Below, piece by piece: positions 36,660 through 45,513 of a stretch of DNA of 64,000 nucleotides (position 1 is its first letter; each line of letters begins with the position of its first letter). The stretch is from Halopolyspora algeriensis (GTDB taxonomy: Bacteria > Actinomycetota > Actinomycetes > Mycobacteriales > Pseudonocardiaceae), in assembly GCF_003337235.1 (NCBI RefSeq), contig NZ_QPJC01000006.1, forward strand, positions 124,001-188,000. Direction: 5' to 3'. The translations under genes were made by a program, and so were the position numbers. The notes under the pieces are model-generated. The model saw only the letters and a list, made by a program, of their open reading frames with translations, made no database searches and was not told the origin of the DNA.

Positions 36660-39179
36660 ATGGCTCTGCTGCGGCGTGGACGGCTTTCCCTGCTGGGGCG
36701 CATCTATGTGCTGGTGGTGGTCCTGGTCGGGCTGCTCGGTGTCGTCGCCGTGGGCACGCTCGGATTCCGGCAGCGGGCAGATGCTGCGACCACGCAGCTG
36801 ACCACCGAGATTCACCCTGCCCAGCGGTCGGCCACCGGATTGACCGCGGCTTACTTCAACCAGGCCAGAGCAGTACGCGGATTCGAACTCACCGGTGCTC
36901 CCTCCTCTCGGGATGCGTACACGACCGGCAGGGACAACGCCGTGCGCCTTCAAGACGTCATCGCTCGGGAGATGGACGGCTACCCGGGGGTGCTGAGTTC
37001 CCTGGCCGAGGTTCGTCGGACAGGTCATGCCTGGCGCAGGCAATTCGCCGAACCGGTGATGGGAGCAGGGGAAGCATCGGCGCTGTCCCCGGCGGAAGCG
37101 CGGGCCGCGCAGCAGCGTTTCGACGCGTTGCGGGCCGAGCTGGCCGATCTGCAGAACCGGATCAACGAGATCGCCGCCGCGGAAGCCGCCACGGCCGAGG
37201 CGGCACGCACAGCGGCGAACTGGCTCACCGCGGGCACCGTTCTGGTCGGCCTCGTCGTCGCGGCAGGCACCGTCCTCTTCCTCCGCACGTCGCTGACCCG
37301 GCCGCTACGTACCCTTGTCTCCCAGGTCAATCAGGTGGCCGAGGGCCATCTCGACCGCCCGGTCGGGTCGGTGGGACCACCCGAGTTGAGCACGGTCGCG
37401 GGTGCAGTGGAGACCATGCGCAGGCGCATCCTGGACGAAACCCGCCGGATCACCCGGATACAGCAGGACCTGGCTCGCCATGAGGCGGCGGAGCGTCGGC
37501 GAGCCGAGCAGGATTACGCCACCGTGGTCACCGCTCTCGACGAGGGCGTCATCGTGGTCGGCTCGGTGGGCGTGATCGAGTCGGCCAATCCGGCAGCCCA
37601 GCGCATTCTCGGTGTGTCCGAGTCCGAGGTCGTCGGTTCCTCGCCCACGTCCTGGTCGCTGTTCGACGAGGCCGGGCAAGCACTGCGGCCGGAGGAGCAC
37701 CCGTCGATGTCGGCCCAGCGGACCGGAGAGCCGGGGAACCCGCGAGTGGTCCGCTTCGAGCGTGCGGACGGGCACAGCGTGTGGCTGTCGGTCACCCCCA
37801 GCGTGTTGAACTCGCAGGATCGCCCACCCCACGCGGTCGTCGTCTCGTTCACCGACATTTCCGAGAGCCGGGCTGCCCGGCAGCGCCTGGAACACGAAGC
37901 CACCCACGACCCGCTCACCGGCCTGGCCAACCGAACGCTGGTGCTGCGGCGCTGCGACGAGCGCTCGCGGGCACACCCGATAGCCGTGTTGTACATCGAC
38001 CTGGACAATTTCAAGCGCATCAACGATTCCCTCGGGCACGGCATCGGTGACGACGTGCTGCGCATCGTCGGGGAAAGGCTGGTGCACGCCACGTTCGGCG
38101 AGACTCTGGTCGGTCGCATCGGTGGTGACGAGTTCGTCGTTCTGTCTTCCGGTGAGAGCGCCCACGACACTCTCGCCGAGCTCGGCGAACGCCTCCTCGA
38201 TTCCCTCACCCGGCCGATTCACCTGCAGGGCAGGCAGCTGCACGTCAACGGAAGCATCGGGATATCGGTGTCCCCGGCAGGCGACATCCGAACCGGTCAG
38301 GATCTGCTGCGCGATGCCGATGTGGCCATGTACCGGGCCAAGGCGCAAGGAAGCAGACGGTATGCGTTCTTCGACGTCGAGCTCCGCGAACGCATGCAGC
38401 GGCACATGGTTCTGGAGCAGGACCTGCGCCACGCCGTGCACCGGGACCAGCTCTGGGTGGCCTACCAGCCCGTCGTCGATCTACGCACCGATCGCACTGT
38501 CGTCGTGGAGGGCCTGCTGCGCTGGGCACACCCGTCCCACGGCGCGGTCTCGCCCGGTGAGTTCATCCCGATCGCCGAGGAAAGCGACCTGATCAACACC
38601 ATCGGCGCGCACATGCTGTGCATGGCGACCCGTCAGCTCGCGGCCGAACGCGAGCGGCACGCCCTCGATCTGCGGCTCAACGCGAACCTCTCACCACGCC
38701 AGCTCGAGGATCCGCAGCTGCGTTCCGTGGTCCAGCGCGCGCTCGACGAAGCCGGGCTGCCCGCCCACGCCCTGTGTCTCGAGGTCACCGAAAACGCGAT
38801 CATGCACGAGCCCACGCAGGCAATACGTGTCCTGGGCGAGCTGCGCGAGCTCGGCGTGTCCCTGGCGATCGACGACTTCGGGACCGGGCACTCCTCGCTG
38901 GCCCAGCTGCGGCACCTGCCGCTGGACACCCTCAAGATCGACCGGTCGTTCATCACCGATCTCGGTGAGTCCCGCGATCTCGAGGCCATCGTCACCGGCA
39001 TCCTCACCATGGCTCACGCCGTCGGGCTCGGTGTCGTGGCGGAAGGCGTCGAAACAGCCCACCAGCTCGAACTCCTGCGTCACCTCGGCTGCGACTATGC
39101 TCAGGGCTACTACCTGAGCAAACCCGTTCCCATCGACGAACTCCTCACTTCGCAGCACGGGAGCAATCCGCGCCCGTAA
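36660..39179 (+). CDS. Membrane GGDEF-EAL protein (cyclic di-GMP turnover)
   Basis: An 839-residue protein. Domains in order: membrane helix (residues 14-36), external helical sensor to about 185, second helix (188-208), HAMP, PAS (about 285-400), GGDEF (410-570) and EAL (585-830). The diguanylate cyclase motif GGDEF is intact at 488-492; no RxxD inhibitory site is seen before it. In the EAL domain the signature reads EGL rather than EAL, while EVTENAIM, IDDFGTGHSSL, LKIDRSF and VAEGVET are present, so phosphodiesterase activity is likely. The upstream ribosome-binding site is weak. Confidence 0.92.
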   Translation: MALLRRGRLSLLGRIYVLVVVLVGLLGVVAVGTLGFRQRADAATTQLTTEIHPAQRSATGLTAAYFNQARAVRGFELTGAPSSRDAYTTGRDNAVRLQDVIAREMDGYPGVLSSLAEVRRTGHAWRRQFAEPVMGAGEASALSPAEARAAQQRFDALRAELADLQNRINEIAAAEAATAEAARTAANWLTAGTVLVGLVVAAGTVLFLRTSLTRPLRTLVSQVNQVAEGHLDRPVGSVGPPELSTVAGAVETMRRRILDETRRITRIQQDLARHEAAERRRAEQDYATVVTALDEGVIVVGSVGVIESANPAAQRILGVSESEVVGSSPTSWSLFDEAGQALRPEEHPSMSAQRTGEPGNPRVVRFERADGHSVWLSVTPSVLNSQDRPPHAVVVSFTDISESRAARQRLEHEATHDPLTGLANRTLVLRRCDERSRAHPIAVLYIDLDNFKRINDSLGHGIGDDVLRIVGERLVHATFGETLVGRIGGDEFVVLSSGESAHDTLAELGERLLDSLTRPIHLQGRQLHVNGSIGISVSPAGDIRTGQDLLRDADVAMYRAKAQGSRRYAFFDVELRERMQRHMVLEQDLRHAVHRDQLWVAYQPVVDLRTDRTVVVEGLLRWAHPSHGAVSPGEFIPIAEESDLINTIGAHMLCMATRQLAAERERHALDLRLNANLSPRQLEDPQLRSVVQRALDEAGLPAHALCLEVTENAIMHEPTQAIRVLGELRELGVSLAIDDFGTGHSSLAQLRHLPLDTLKIDRSFITDLGESRDLEAIVTGILTMAHAVGLGVVAEGVETAHQLELLRHLGCDYAQGYYLSKPVPIDELLTSQHGSNPRP

Positions 39180-39256
39180 TCCTTCTCGCCGGGCGAGTGC
39201 GGCGGCGAACCGGTCGAGCCGGGCTAGAGCCGAGCCTTCGGTTGCCCGAGGTCCTC

Positions 39257-39649
39257 TCACCTTCCGTGACGCACCACGACCACCGGGCAGGCGCTGCGTG
39301 CTGCTACTGGCGCGCTCACGGACCCCAGCAGGGCGTTCACGAAGCGGCTGTGCCCGCGGCACCCCACGGCGATCATCTGCGCCTGCGCGGAGCGGTTCAC
39401 CAGTGCATGAACGGGATGGTCGACAACGACCTCTTCGGTGACCTCCAGGTCCGGGTCCTCACGGCGGCATCTCGCGGCGACCTCGTACACCGTCTCCTCG
39501 GCGTAGTCCGCCCGAGCCGGGTCCCCTGCGATCACGAGATGCAACTCCACGTGGTGGCGACGTGCTTCCGCCGCTGCCCACGATACGGCCGCGGACGACG
39601 GTGCGGACCCGTCGACTCCCACCACGATCGGACGCTTCGACACCGCCAT
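39257..39649 (-). CDS. Universal stress protein (UspA family), short
   Basis: A 130-residue single Usp domain. The start IVVGVDGSAPSSAAVSWAAA and the C-terminal ATP-binding motif VGCRGHSRFVNALLGSVSAP, followed by CPVVVVRHG, show the ATP-binding subclass. It is slightly shorter than usual, with a trimmed loop after strand 2. AAAGGGG precedes ATG 39649. A second UspA gene lies at 43764-44366 on the same strand, with the formamide genes between them. Confidence 0.9.
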   Translation of the reverse strand: MAVSKRPIVVGVDGSAPSSAAVSWAAAEARRHHVELHLVIAGDPARADYAEETVYEVAARCRREDPDLEVTEEVVVDHPVHALVNRSAQAQMIAVGCRGHSRFVNALLGSVSAPVAARSACPVVVVRHGR

Positions 39650-39989
39650 GCCAGCCCCTTTCCGAGCACTGCCATGCCGGACACACGCATATCTCTCCCG
39701 GCACAGTCGAGCATACACACGAAGCGGCGATATCAGCGGTCTGTGGGCGACGGGCTCTTGGGTCGAGGGTGCCTGCTCACCGGCATCCGGCCGCTGTACG
39801 GGGCACGATGGGGTGGTCCAGCCGATGATTCGGACCGGCCGACACGCCGGGAGGCCGATCGAGCGCCTGGTAGTTGGTGTGCTGCGACGACCGCGTCGAC
39901 CGGCAGGGAAGCACGTGTCGCCCCGCCGGTGCAGTGCCCCAGAATCGGCAGTGAGCGTGTAATGGGTCGGCAGTGGGAGTGAGCGGCGG

Positions 39990-41228
39990 TTGGACAGCGA
40001 CGATGGTGCAGAGCACCGGCGCACGTCGCCCGAATCCGAGACGGCCTGGCTGGAGCAAGTGGCCGAGGCCGCCGGCCGGGCAGCGGGCGGAGTACCGGTG
40101 GAACTGCTGGGTGACTACCTGACGCTGCTGGTCGAAGCTGCCACCACGGGGCGCCGTCCGAGGGGATCCGAACTCAAAGTGGTGAGATTGCTCGGGCAGC
40201 GGGCCGCCGAGCTGGGTGTGTCGGCGGGAAGTGTGGTGCAACTCTATCTTTCGGCGACGTGGCGGCTGTGGCAGCAATTGCCGATGGTCGCCCATTCGCG
40301 CGACAGCGAGGCCATCCGCGCCTCCGCCGAGACATTCCTGCGTGTGATCGCCGACGCGGTCGCAACCCTCGCCGAGGGGCACACGGAGGCTCGCAGGCAG
40401 CGCGTTCGGTGGGAGGAGACACTGCGCCGGGAACTGGTCGACGACCTGCTGCGCGGGGATGCCGATGTCGGAAGCCTGGTACAGCGTGCCGAACCCTTCG
40501 GACTCGACCTCACCCGAACCCATCGGGTCGCGCTGGCCATGTCCCGCGACCGGTCACCCGAGGAGCAAACCACGGCAGGTTCGCTGGAAAGGGCCATCCT
40601 GAACGCATTCGGCGACCGCGACGTGCTGGTCGCCACGAAAGAGGGTGCGCTGGTCGTCCTCGTCCCCGCAGCCGAGGCGGACGCAGCAGGCACCGCACCA
40701 CCGAGCACGGGCGAGGACCTCGGCGCACTCATGCACGCCGAGCTCAGCCGCCTGTCCCGCAGCCGACCATGGCAGATCGCAGTCGGACGCTCCCACCCGG
40801 GCCCGTACGGCATCGCTCGTTCCTACGAGGAGGCCCGCGAGGCGCTCACCATGGCCGAGAGGCTGAACTGGGAAACCTCGGTGATCCACGCGGAGGAACT
40901 GCTCATCTACCGTGTGCTCGTTCGCGATCAGCCGGCCATCGCCGACCTGGTACACGCCGTGCTCGGACCGCTTCTCCAAGCCCGTGGCGGAGCCGAGCCG
41001 CTGCTTGCCACCCTGGAGGCGTACTTCGCCACCGGAGGCGTGGCCACCGAAACGGCACGCCGACTTCATCTGTCGGTACGCGCCGTCACCTATCGGCTGG
41101 ACCGGGTCGGGAAACTCACCGGCTACGACCCGACTGATCCGGCGCACAGGTTCACCCTGCATGCGACGGTGCTCGGCGCGAGACTGCTCGGCTGGCCCCA
41201 GCGGGAGCTGCCCGCCGTGGGCGACTGA
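39990..41228 (+). CDS. PucR/CdaR-type regulator near the formamide genes
   Basis: A 412-residue regulator. Helical N-terminal half (RsbRD-like, LGQRAAELGVSAGSVVQLYL), central GGDEF-like fold, and a C-terminal PucR HTH (YFATGGVATETARRLHLSVR, then AVTYRLDRVGKLTG). PucR proteins often control nitrogen or purine catabolism. It converges on the AmiS/FmdA/FmdB set with 15 bases between stops, and is a good candidate to control it, although this is inference. TTG 39990 is the only suitable start, with GGAGTG upstream. Confidence 0.85.
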   Translation: MDSDDGAEHRRTSPESETAWLEQVAEAAGRAAGGVPVELLGDYLTLLVEAATTGRRPRGSELKVVRLLGQRAAELGVSAGSVVQLYLSATWRLWQQLPMVAHSRDSEAIRASAETFLRVIADAVATLAEGHTEARRQRVRWEETLRRELVDDLLRGDADVGSLVQRAEPFGLDLTRTHRVALAMSRDRSPEEQTTAGSLERAILNAFGDRDVLVATKEGALVVLVPAAEADAAGTAPPSTGEDLGALMHAELSRLSRSRPWQIAVGRSHPGPYGIARSYEEAREALTMAERLNWETSVIHAEELLIYRVLVRDQPAIADLVHAVLGPLLQARGGAEPLLATLEAYFATGGVATETARRLHLSVRAVTYRLDRVGKLTGYDPTDPAHRFTLHATVLGARLLGWPQRELPAVGD

Positions 41229-41243
41229 ATCCCGAGCGGGTGG

Positions 41244-41930
41244 TTACCCGGCCAAAGACACTTGCCCCTGCAGTAGCGCATATCCGAGTGCCCAAGCGGT
41301 CCCGATGCCGATGATCGTCGTCACATAGCCGGTCAGGCGCCCGATGGGGTGCTCCAGGGCGAGCAGCATGAAAAACATGAACCACAGCACCGCCCAGGCG
41401 AACCAGTCGATCCCGAGCCAGATCGACCCGGCGTGGCCCTCCGCATTCACCAGGGTGAACACGCCGGTGGGCACGGCCGTGATGGCAACGAACAGGCAGT
41501 ACCAGCCGAACGCATGCCCGCCCGCCTCGAGAAATTGATTCAGAGCCAGCCACAGGTAGGTGAAGGCAAAGAGGAACACAAATCCTCCCGTGGCAATGCT
41601 CACATCATCGTCGTACACCGCCCCCAGGGTGAAGGAGATGATGGCGATAATCGCACCCAGGCCACCGGTGAAGAAATTGATGACCGAGATCTCACGATTT
41701 TGAATGTAGCTGGAACGTTTTTCTTCGGCGGCGCCGTGTTCCGGACCCGATACGCGTTCCTCCTCGCGCTCCAGACGCTTCGCCTCCTGGCCGAGACGCG
41801 GACCCGCCTGGGGCTCTGCGGACGTGCTGGCTGAGGCCGCTGCACGTGCGGCGCGGGCCTGGCCGACAAGCCAGATACCGTTGATCCCGAGCACAGCACC
41901 CACATACAGCAAAACGATGCCCAGCAACAT
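41244..41930 (-). CDS. AmiS/UreI-type amide or urea channel with a large hydrophilic insertion
   Basis: A 228-residue membrane protein. First helix LGIVLLYVGAVLGINGIWLV; later ones include FVFLFAFTYLWLALNQFLEA, FGWYCLFVAITAVPTGVFTL and IDWFAWAVLWFMFFMLLALE, the order seen in AmiS/UreI channels. Unlike known members, about 60 charged residues (Ala-, Glu- and Arg-rich, with AKRLEREEERVSG) lie between helices 1 and 2. It follows the formamidase gene on the same strand, so it probably imports formamide or a related amide. GGTGGGGA precedes ATG 41930. Confidence 0.82.
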   Translation of the reverse strand: MLLGIVLLYVGAVLGINGIWLVGQARAARAAASASTSAEPQAGPRLGQEAKRLEREEERVSGPEHGAAEEKRSSYIQNREISVINFFTGGLGAIIAIISFTLGAVYDDDVSIATGGFVFLFAFTYLWLALNQFLEAGGHAFGWYCLFVAITAVPTGVFTLVNAEGHAGSIWLGIDWFAWAVLWFMFFMLLALEHPIGRLTGYVTTIIGIGTAWALGYALLQGQVSLAG

Positions 41931-42124
41931 CGTTCCCCACCCCCCGTCGGCGATGACTCGAAGCCGCTCGCTGTGTCTCAGGGCCGGGTGGCGCCGCCGG
42001 CCGGTGAAGCCGTACAGCGACGCCACCCAACCCGTTTCGAAGTACTTCCCGGATCCCGCTACCTTTCGGATCCTGCGGCGGAATCGATGTGCGTACACGG
42101 GACGACGCCGCGGACATGGCCTCC

Positions 42125-43375
42125 CTAGTTAGCCTGTGCCAAGGAGCCTCGGCTTGCTCTCGCGGCCCCGGCGCTGCTCGGCCGGATATCGAAGTCGAAG
42201 ATCTCGGTGGGCAGGTACAGGGAGCAGCACGCGTTGGGAATGTCGACAATACTGCTCACCCGGCCTTCGATCGGTGCGGCGTTCAGGATGATGTAGGCCT
42301 GCTCGCCGCTGTAACCGAACTTCTTGAGGTATTCGATCGCGTTCAGGCACGCGCGCCGGTACGCGATCGTGGCATTCATGTAGTGCTGATCGCCGTCCTC
42401 GTCCACCGAGATTCCGATGAAGGTGAGGAATTCCGTGTAGCGCGGTTCCTGCCGACCGGGCTCGAAGATCGGCATGGTCACACCGTAGGCGTCCATGCCT
42501 CCCTTTATGAGGTCCACTCCCACATCGATGTAACCGCCCATCTCCACCGCACCGCAGAAACTGATCTCGCCGTCGCCCTGCGCGAAGTGCAGGTCGCCGA
42601 TGGAGTAGTTGGCACCGGGTACGTACACCGGGTAATAGACCCTGGAGCCGATGCTCAGATTCTTGATGTCGACATTGCCGCCGTGGTCGCGCGGCGGAAC
42701 CGTCCGCGCGCCTTCGCGTGCAGCGCGGTCCCGCGCCTCTCCGGAGAGTCCGCCCAGGAGGGACCCGGACTCCAGGGGAGGCAATGCGAGCGGTGGCACG
42801 CGGTTCGGATCCGTATCGATCAATGCCCGCTCGCGTCGATTCCACTTCGCGAGCAGGTCCTCCGACGGAGCGCAGCCCGCCAGGCCCGGATGGATGTTCG
42901 ACGTGATACGCACGCCCGGCAGGTGCCGCGACGTGGCCTGCTGACCGTGGAAGTCCCAGATCGCTTTACCCGCGTCGGGGAAGTGCTCGGTCAGAAACCC
43001 TCCGCCGTTCTCCTTGGCGAAGATACCGGTGTACCCCCAGCCTTGGCCGGCTTCCCGCCCTTGCGCGACCTCGATGTTGCTGGCAGGGCCGATATCGAGA
43101 AAGTCGACGACAAGCAGGTCACCGGGTTCCGCTCCGGCCACTCCGACAGGTCCGCTGAGCATGTGGTTGTAGTCCAGCACCATGTCCCGGATGTCGTTGG
43201 CGGAGTCGTCGTTTCGGACCTGCCCGTCGGTCCACTCCTTGCATTCGATGCGGAACTCGCTGCCGGGACGAACCTGCGCGGCAGGTGGGATATCAGGGTG
43301 CCAGCGGTTGTGCCCCGGAACCGCCTGATCCCGCATGGACTTCGATTGATCGACATGAAATACTGTCTCAGGCAT
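42125..43375 (-). CDS. fmdA: Formamidase (FmdA/AmdA family)
   Basis: A 416-residue enzyme of the acetamidase/formamidase family, which hydrolyses formamide to formate and ammonia in the cytoplasm. Recognisable parts are PGHNRWHPDIPPAAQVRPG at the N-terminus, HPGLAGCAPSEDLLAKWNRR, the metal/active-site region GANYSIGDLHFAQGDGEISF, and the C-terminal IPNACCSLYLPTEIFDFDI. ATG 43375 is chosen over 43381 because AGAAGGA is spaced correctly for it. A FmdB zinc-ribbon gene lies just upstream and a channel gene downstream, on the same strand. Confidence 0.95.
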   Translation of the reverse strand: MPETVFHVDQSKSMRDQAVPGHNRWHPDIPPAAQVRPGSEFRIECKEWTDGQVRNDDSANDIRDMVLDYNHMLSGPVGVAGAEPGDLLVVDFLDIGPASNIEVAQGREAGQGWGYTGIFAKENGGGFLTEHFPDAGKAIWDFHGQQATSRHLPGVRITSNIHPGLAGCAPSEDLLAKWNRRERALIDTDPNRVPPLALPPLESGSLLGGLSGEARDRAAREGARTVPPRDHGGNVDIKNLSIGSRVYYPVYVPGANYSIGDLHFAQGDGEISFCGAVEMGGYIDVGVDLIKGGMDAYGVTMPIFEPGRQEPRYTEFLTFIGISVDEDGDQHYMNATIAYRRACLNAIEYLKKFGYSGEQAYIILNAAPIEGRVSSIVDIPNACCSLYLPTEIFDFDIRPSSAGAARASRGSLAQAN

Positions 43376-43458
43376 TTCCATTTCCTTCTTTCGTGGCCGA
43401 TATCGAAAATCGGATGCGCTCCTGCGGAGCCGCGAACAAAACGACTACCGCAGACGGA

Positions 43459-43686
43459 TCAACGCGGAACGGAGCGGACCACTTCGGGATGATCCCGACT
43501 GGCCTCTTCCCGCTGCAGTGCAGCAGCCAACGGCGCCGGCACCGAATTTCTCAAGTGAGCGACGTGGTAGACGCGGAATGCGGGTGAATCGCAGTGTGGG
43601 CAGGCACACGAGGCCGGCGCATTCCCCAGGGAAAAGCGCGCTTCGAATTCGCCGCATGCCTCGCACCGAAACCCGTATACCACCAC
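43459..43686 (-). CDS. fmdB: FmdB-family zinc-ribbon protein
   Basis: A 75-residue protein beginning VVYGFRCEACGEFEARF and holding a second pair CACPHC, so the zinc ribbon has four Cys ligands. The C-terminal half is a helix. FmdB proteins accompany amidase genes and were described as regulators of formamidase expression. It lies 83 bases upstream of fmdA on the same strand. GTG 43686 is chosen because it gives the family start MxxY and has AGGGG upstream. Confidence 0.88.
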   Translation of the reverse strand: MVVYGFRCEACGEFEARFSLGNAPASCACPHCDSPAFRVYHVAHLRNSVPAPLAAALQREEASRDHPEVVRSVPR

Positions 43687-43763
43687 ACCTATCACCCCTG
43701 ATCGAGAAGAACAATGGATACGTGGATATTGGTTTGGCGTGCCGGAAGTGAGTTCAGTGTGCC

Positions 43764-44366
43764 TCAGGAGTACATGGAGGGCAACTTTTGAAGAGGCCTC
43801 GCGGAAATACTCTGCCGCAACTGGTGATCCTTTCCGGCCGCATGCGTGTCCCGATGCCCCCGGCCGGTGTCCGGCACAGGCACTGCATCGGCTGGTTCCG
43901 GCTTCGACCGGTGTGGAGCACTGTGCATGTGCGAGTGTCTGACGACGGCCACCGGGCAGGCGGCGTGACGCACGACGTAGCGCGTGGTCGAGCCCAGAGA
44001 CGACTCGGGGAAGATCGTGTCCTGCTGCTTTCCGGTGGCTCCGATGACGAGCAAATCGGCGTCGCGGCCGAGATCGACCAGCGCCGGCCCCGGTCTCCCC
44101 TCGACCTTCCGGTGCTCCACCACCACCGATTCCCCGTCCACACGGAGCGGTGCCTCGCTCAGGATGGTCTCGGCGTTCGCTGCGTCGTGGACCTGATTCG
44201 CCTCCGGCCCCCGAGGGCGTCTCCGCAGCAACCCGTACCCGGGTGGAGTCGAGACATGGACCGCTCGCACCACGGCGCGGAGTGCCGCCGCATGGCCGAC
44301 CGCCCAGCGCAGTGCCGTGGTCGAGTCCACCGAACCATCGATACCGACCATGATCACCCTGGACAT
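43764..44366 (-). CDS. Universal stress protein (UspA family) with C-terminal extension
   Basis: A 200-residue protein. The Usp domain spans about residues 1-145: IMVGIDGSVDSTTALRWAVG at the start and LLVIGATGKQQDTIFPESSL, then CPVAVVRH, at the ATP site. The usual G-x9-G-[ST] pattern is altered (GATGKQQDTIFPESSLGST). About 55 further residues, rich in His, Pro and Arg, do not resemble any domain and could be read-through after loss of an earlier stop. ATG 44366 has GGAGAG upstream. Confidence 0.82.
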   Translation of the reverse strand: MSRVIMVGIDGSVDSTTALRWAVGHAAALRAVVRAVHVSTPPGYGLLRRRPRGPEANQVHDAANAETILSEAPLRVDGESVVVEHRKVEGRPGPALVDLGRDADLLVIGATGKQQDTIFPESSLGSTTRYVVRHAACPVAVVRHSHMHSAPHRSKPEPADAVPVPDTGRGHRDTHAAGKDHQLRQSISARPLQKLPSMYS

Positions 44367-44868
44367 CTCTCCACCATTCCCTCTCGCACGTTTCTTGCCC
44401 GAGCACGGGACAGCGGTTGCCTCGAGCGGTCCTCCGCGGAGTCGGCACGCAGGCAGGCAGCAATGCCGAAAAATCGTGCGGGAAAACCGCTCGCAGGACA
44501 GGAACTCGTCACCTCTGTGGTTTCGAGTCTGTCGTCGATTCGGCGATCCGGCCAGGTCCGCAGCCGGAAGCGTGCCTTCACGGGGTATTGCCGGACACCG
44601 GCAATCGAAGAACAAAAGCGCCGTGCGACCACCGGCTGGAGTACCACTTCCTTCGCGAGGCCGCTCGGGACCGCTCCTCGTGGCGTTGCCGGGAGTCGGC
44701 AGCATGATGCCGACCTTGTTGGCCGGACACGACCGGCGACGGGAGCGGCCGATTCGAGAAGAATAGGAGTCACCGGGCCGGCACACGGACTCCATCACGT
44801 CATGCGGACCGGGCGAGACTGCCTCCGCTTTCTTGGCGGACAGACCCTGATGACTGCGGGAGGTTGCT
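44367..44868. other. Intergenic region between divergent stress genes
   Basis: These 502 bases separate the divergent UspA and Dps-like genes. Several short frames exist on both strands but none has family sequence or a good start, so I call no gene. The promoters of both neighbours should lie here; no clear motif can be assigned. Confidence 0.4.
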
Positions 44869-45432
44869 GTGCGTCCCACCGACCTTTTCGAGACACCCGA
44901 TGCCGAATTCACACTGACGGCGACGAAAAACCGGCCGGACGGTGAAGGCCGTGGCCTCAAGCAATTCGACGGGGCCTGGTCGAATGGTCGGCAGGAGGAG
45001 GCGCGGATCTTCGTCCGTAACTGGCTCAACCGCGTCCTCGCCGACTGCCAGGTTCTGTCCGCCCTGTGTCGAAAACATCACCGGGTCGCTCGTTCGATGG
45101 CCCCTCACCTGGGCGCCATGCTGGCCGGGCATGCCGAGCAGCAGCTCGCTCTGGCCGACGAGTTGGCCGAACGGATCCACCTCGCCGGAGGCGTTGCCGC
45201 AGCGGACCCGTGGCGCGTCGCCGAACTCACCTGCGTGCCACGACCTCCGGACGGGGCGGAATCGGTCCAGAGCATGGTCGCTCGCCTGTTGCAGGCGCAC
45301 GATATCGCTCTACGTCGCACCCGTGCGGGCGCTTGCGTACTTCGGGAGCGCGGCGACCGGATCAGCGCTGAGCTGCTGGATCCCCGCGTGGTGGACATTG
45401 CCGAGGCACAGATGCGGGAACTGATCGAGTAA
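44869..45432 (+). CDS. Dps-like ferritin-fold protein, divergent
   Basis: A 187-residue helical protein. LNRVLADCQVLSALCRKHHR, then ALADELAERIHLAGG and MVARLLQAHDIALRRTR, follow the four-helix pattern of Dps. The acidic pair expected in ADELAER of the ferroxidase centre is present, but the HW...VHE histidines of typical Dps are not recognisable (KHHRVARSMAPHLGA instead). It may protect DNA without full iron oxidation. The GTG start has GGAGG six bases upstream. It is divergent from a UspA gene, in a group of stress genes. Confidence 0.7.
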   Translation: MRPTDLFETPDAEFTLTATKNRPDGEGRGLKQFDGAWSNGRQEEARIFVRNWLNRVLADCQVLSALCRKHHRVARSMAPHLGAMLAGHAEQQLALADELAERIHLAGGVAAADPWRVAELTCVPRPPDGAESVQSMVARLLQAHDIALRRTRAGACVLRERGDRISAELLDPRVVDIAEAQMRELIE

Positions 45433-45513
45433 CTCGTCGACACGGAAGGACCTTGCTCGAGACCGCGGCACGCCCTCTCTCGGCGTCACTCGCTCCTGTT
45501 GAAGGGACACGTC

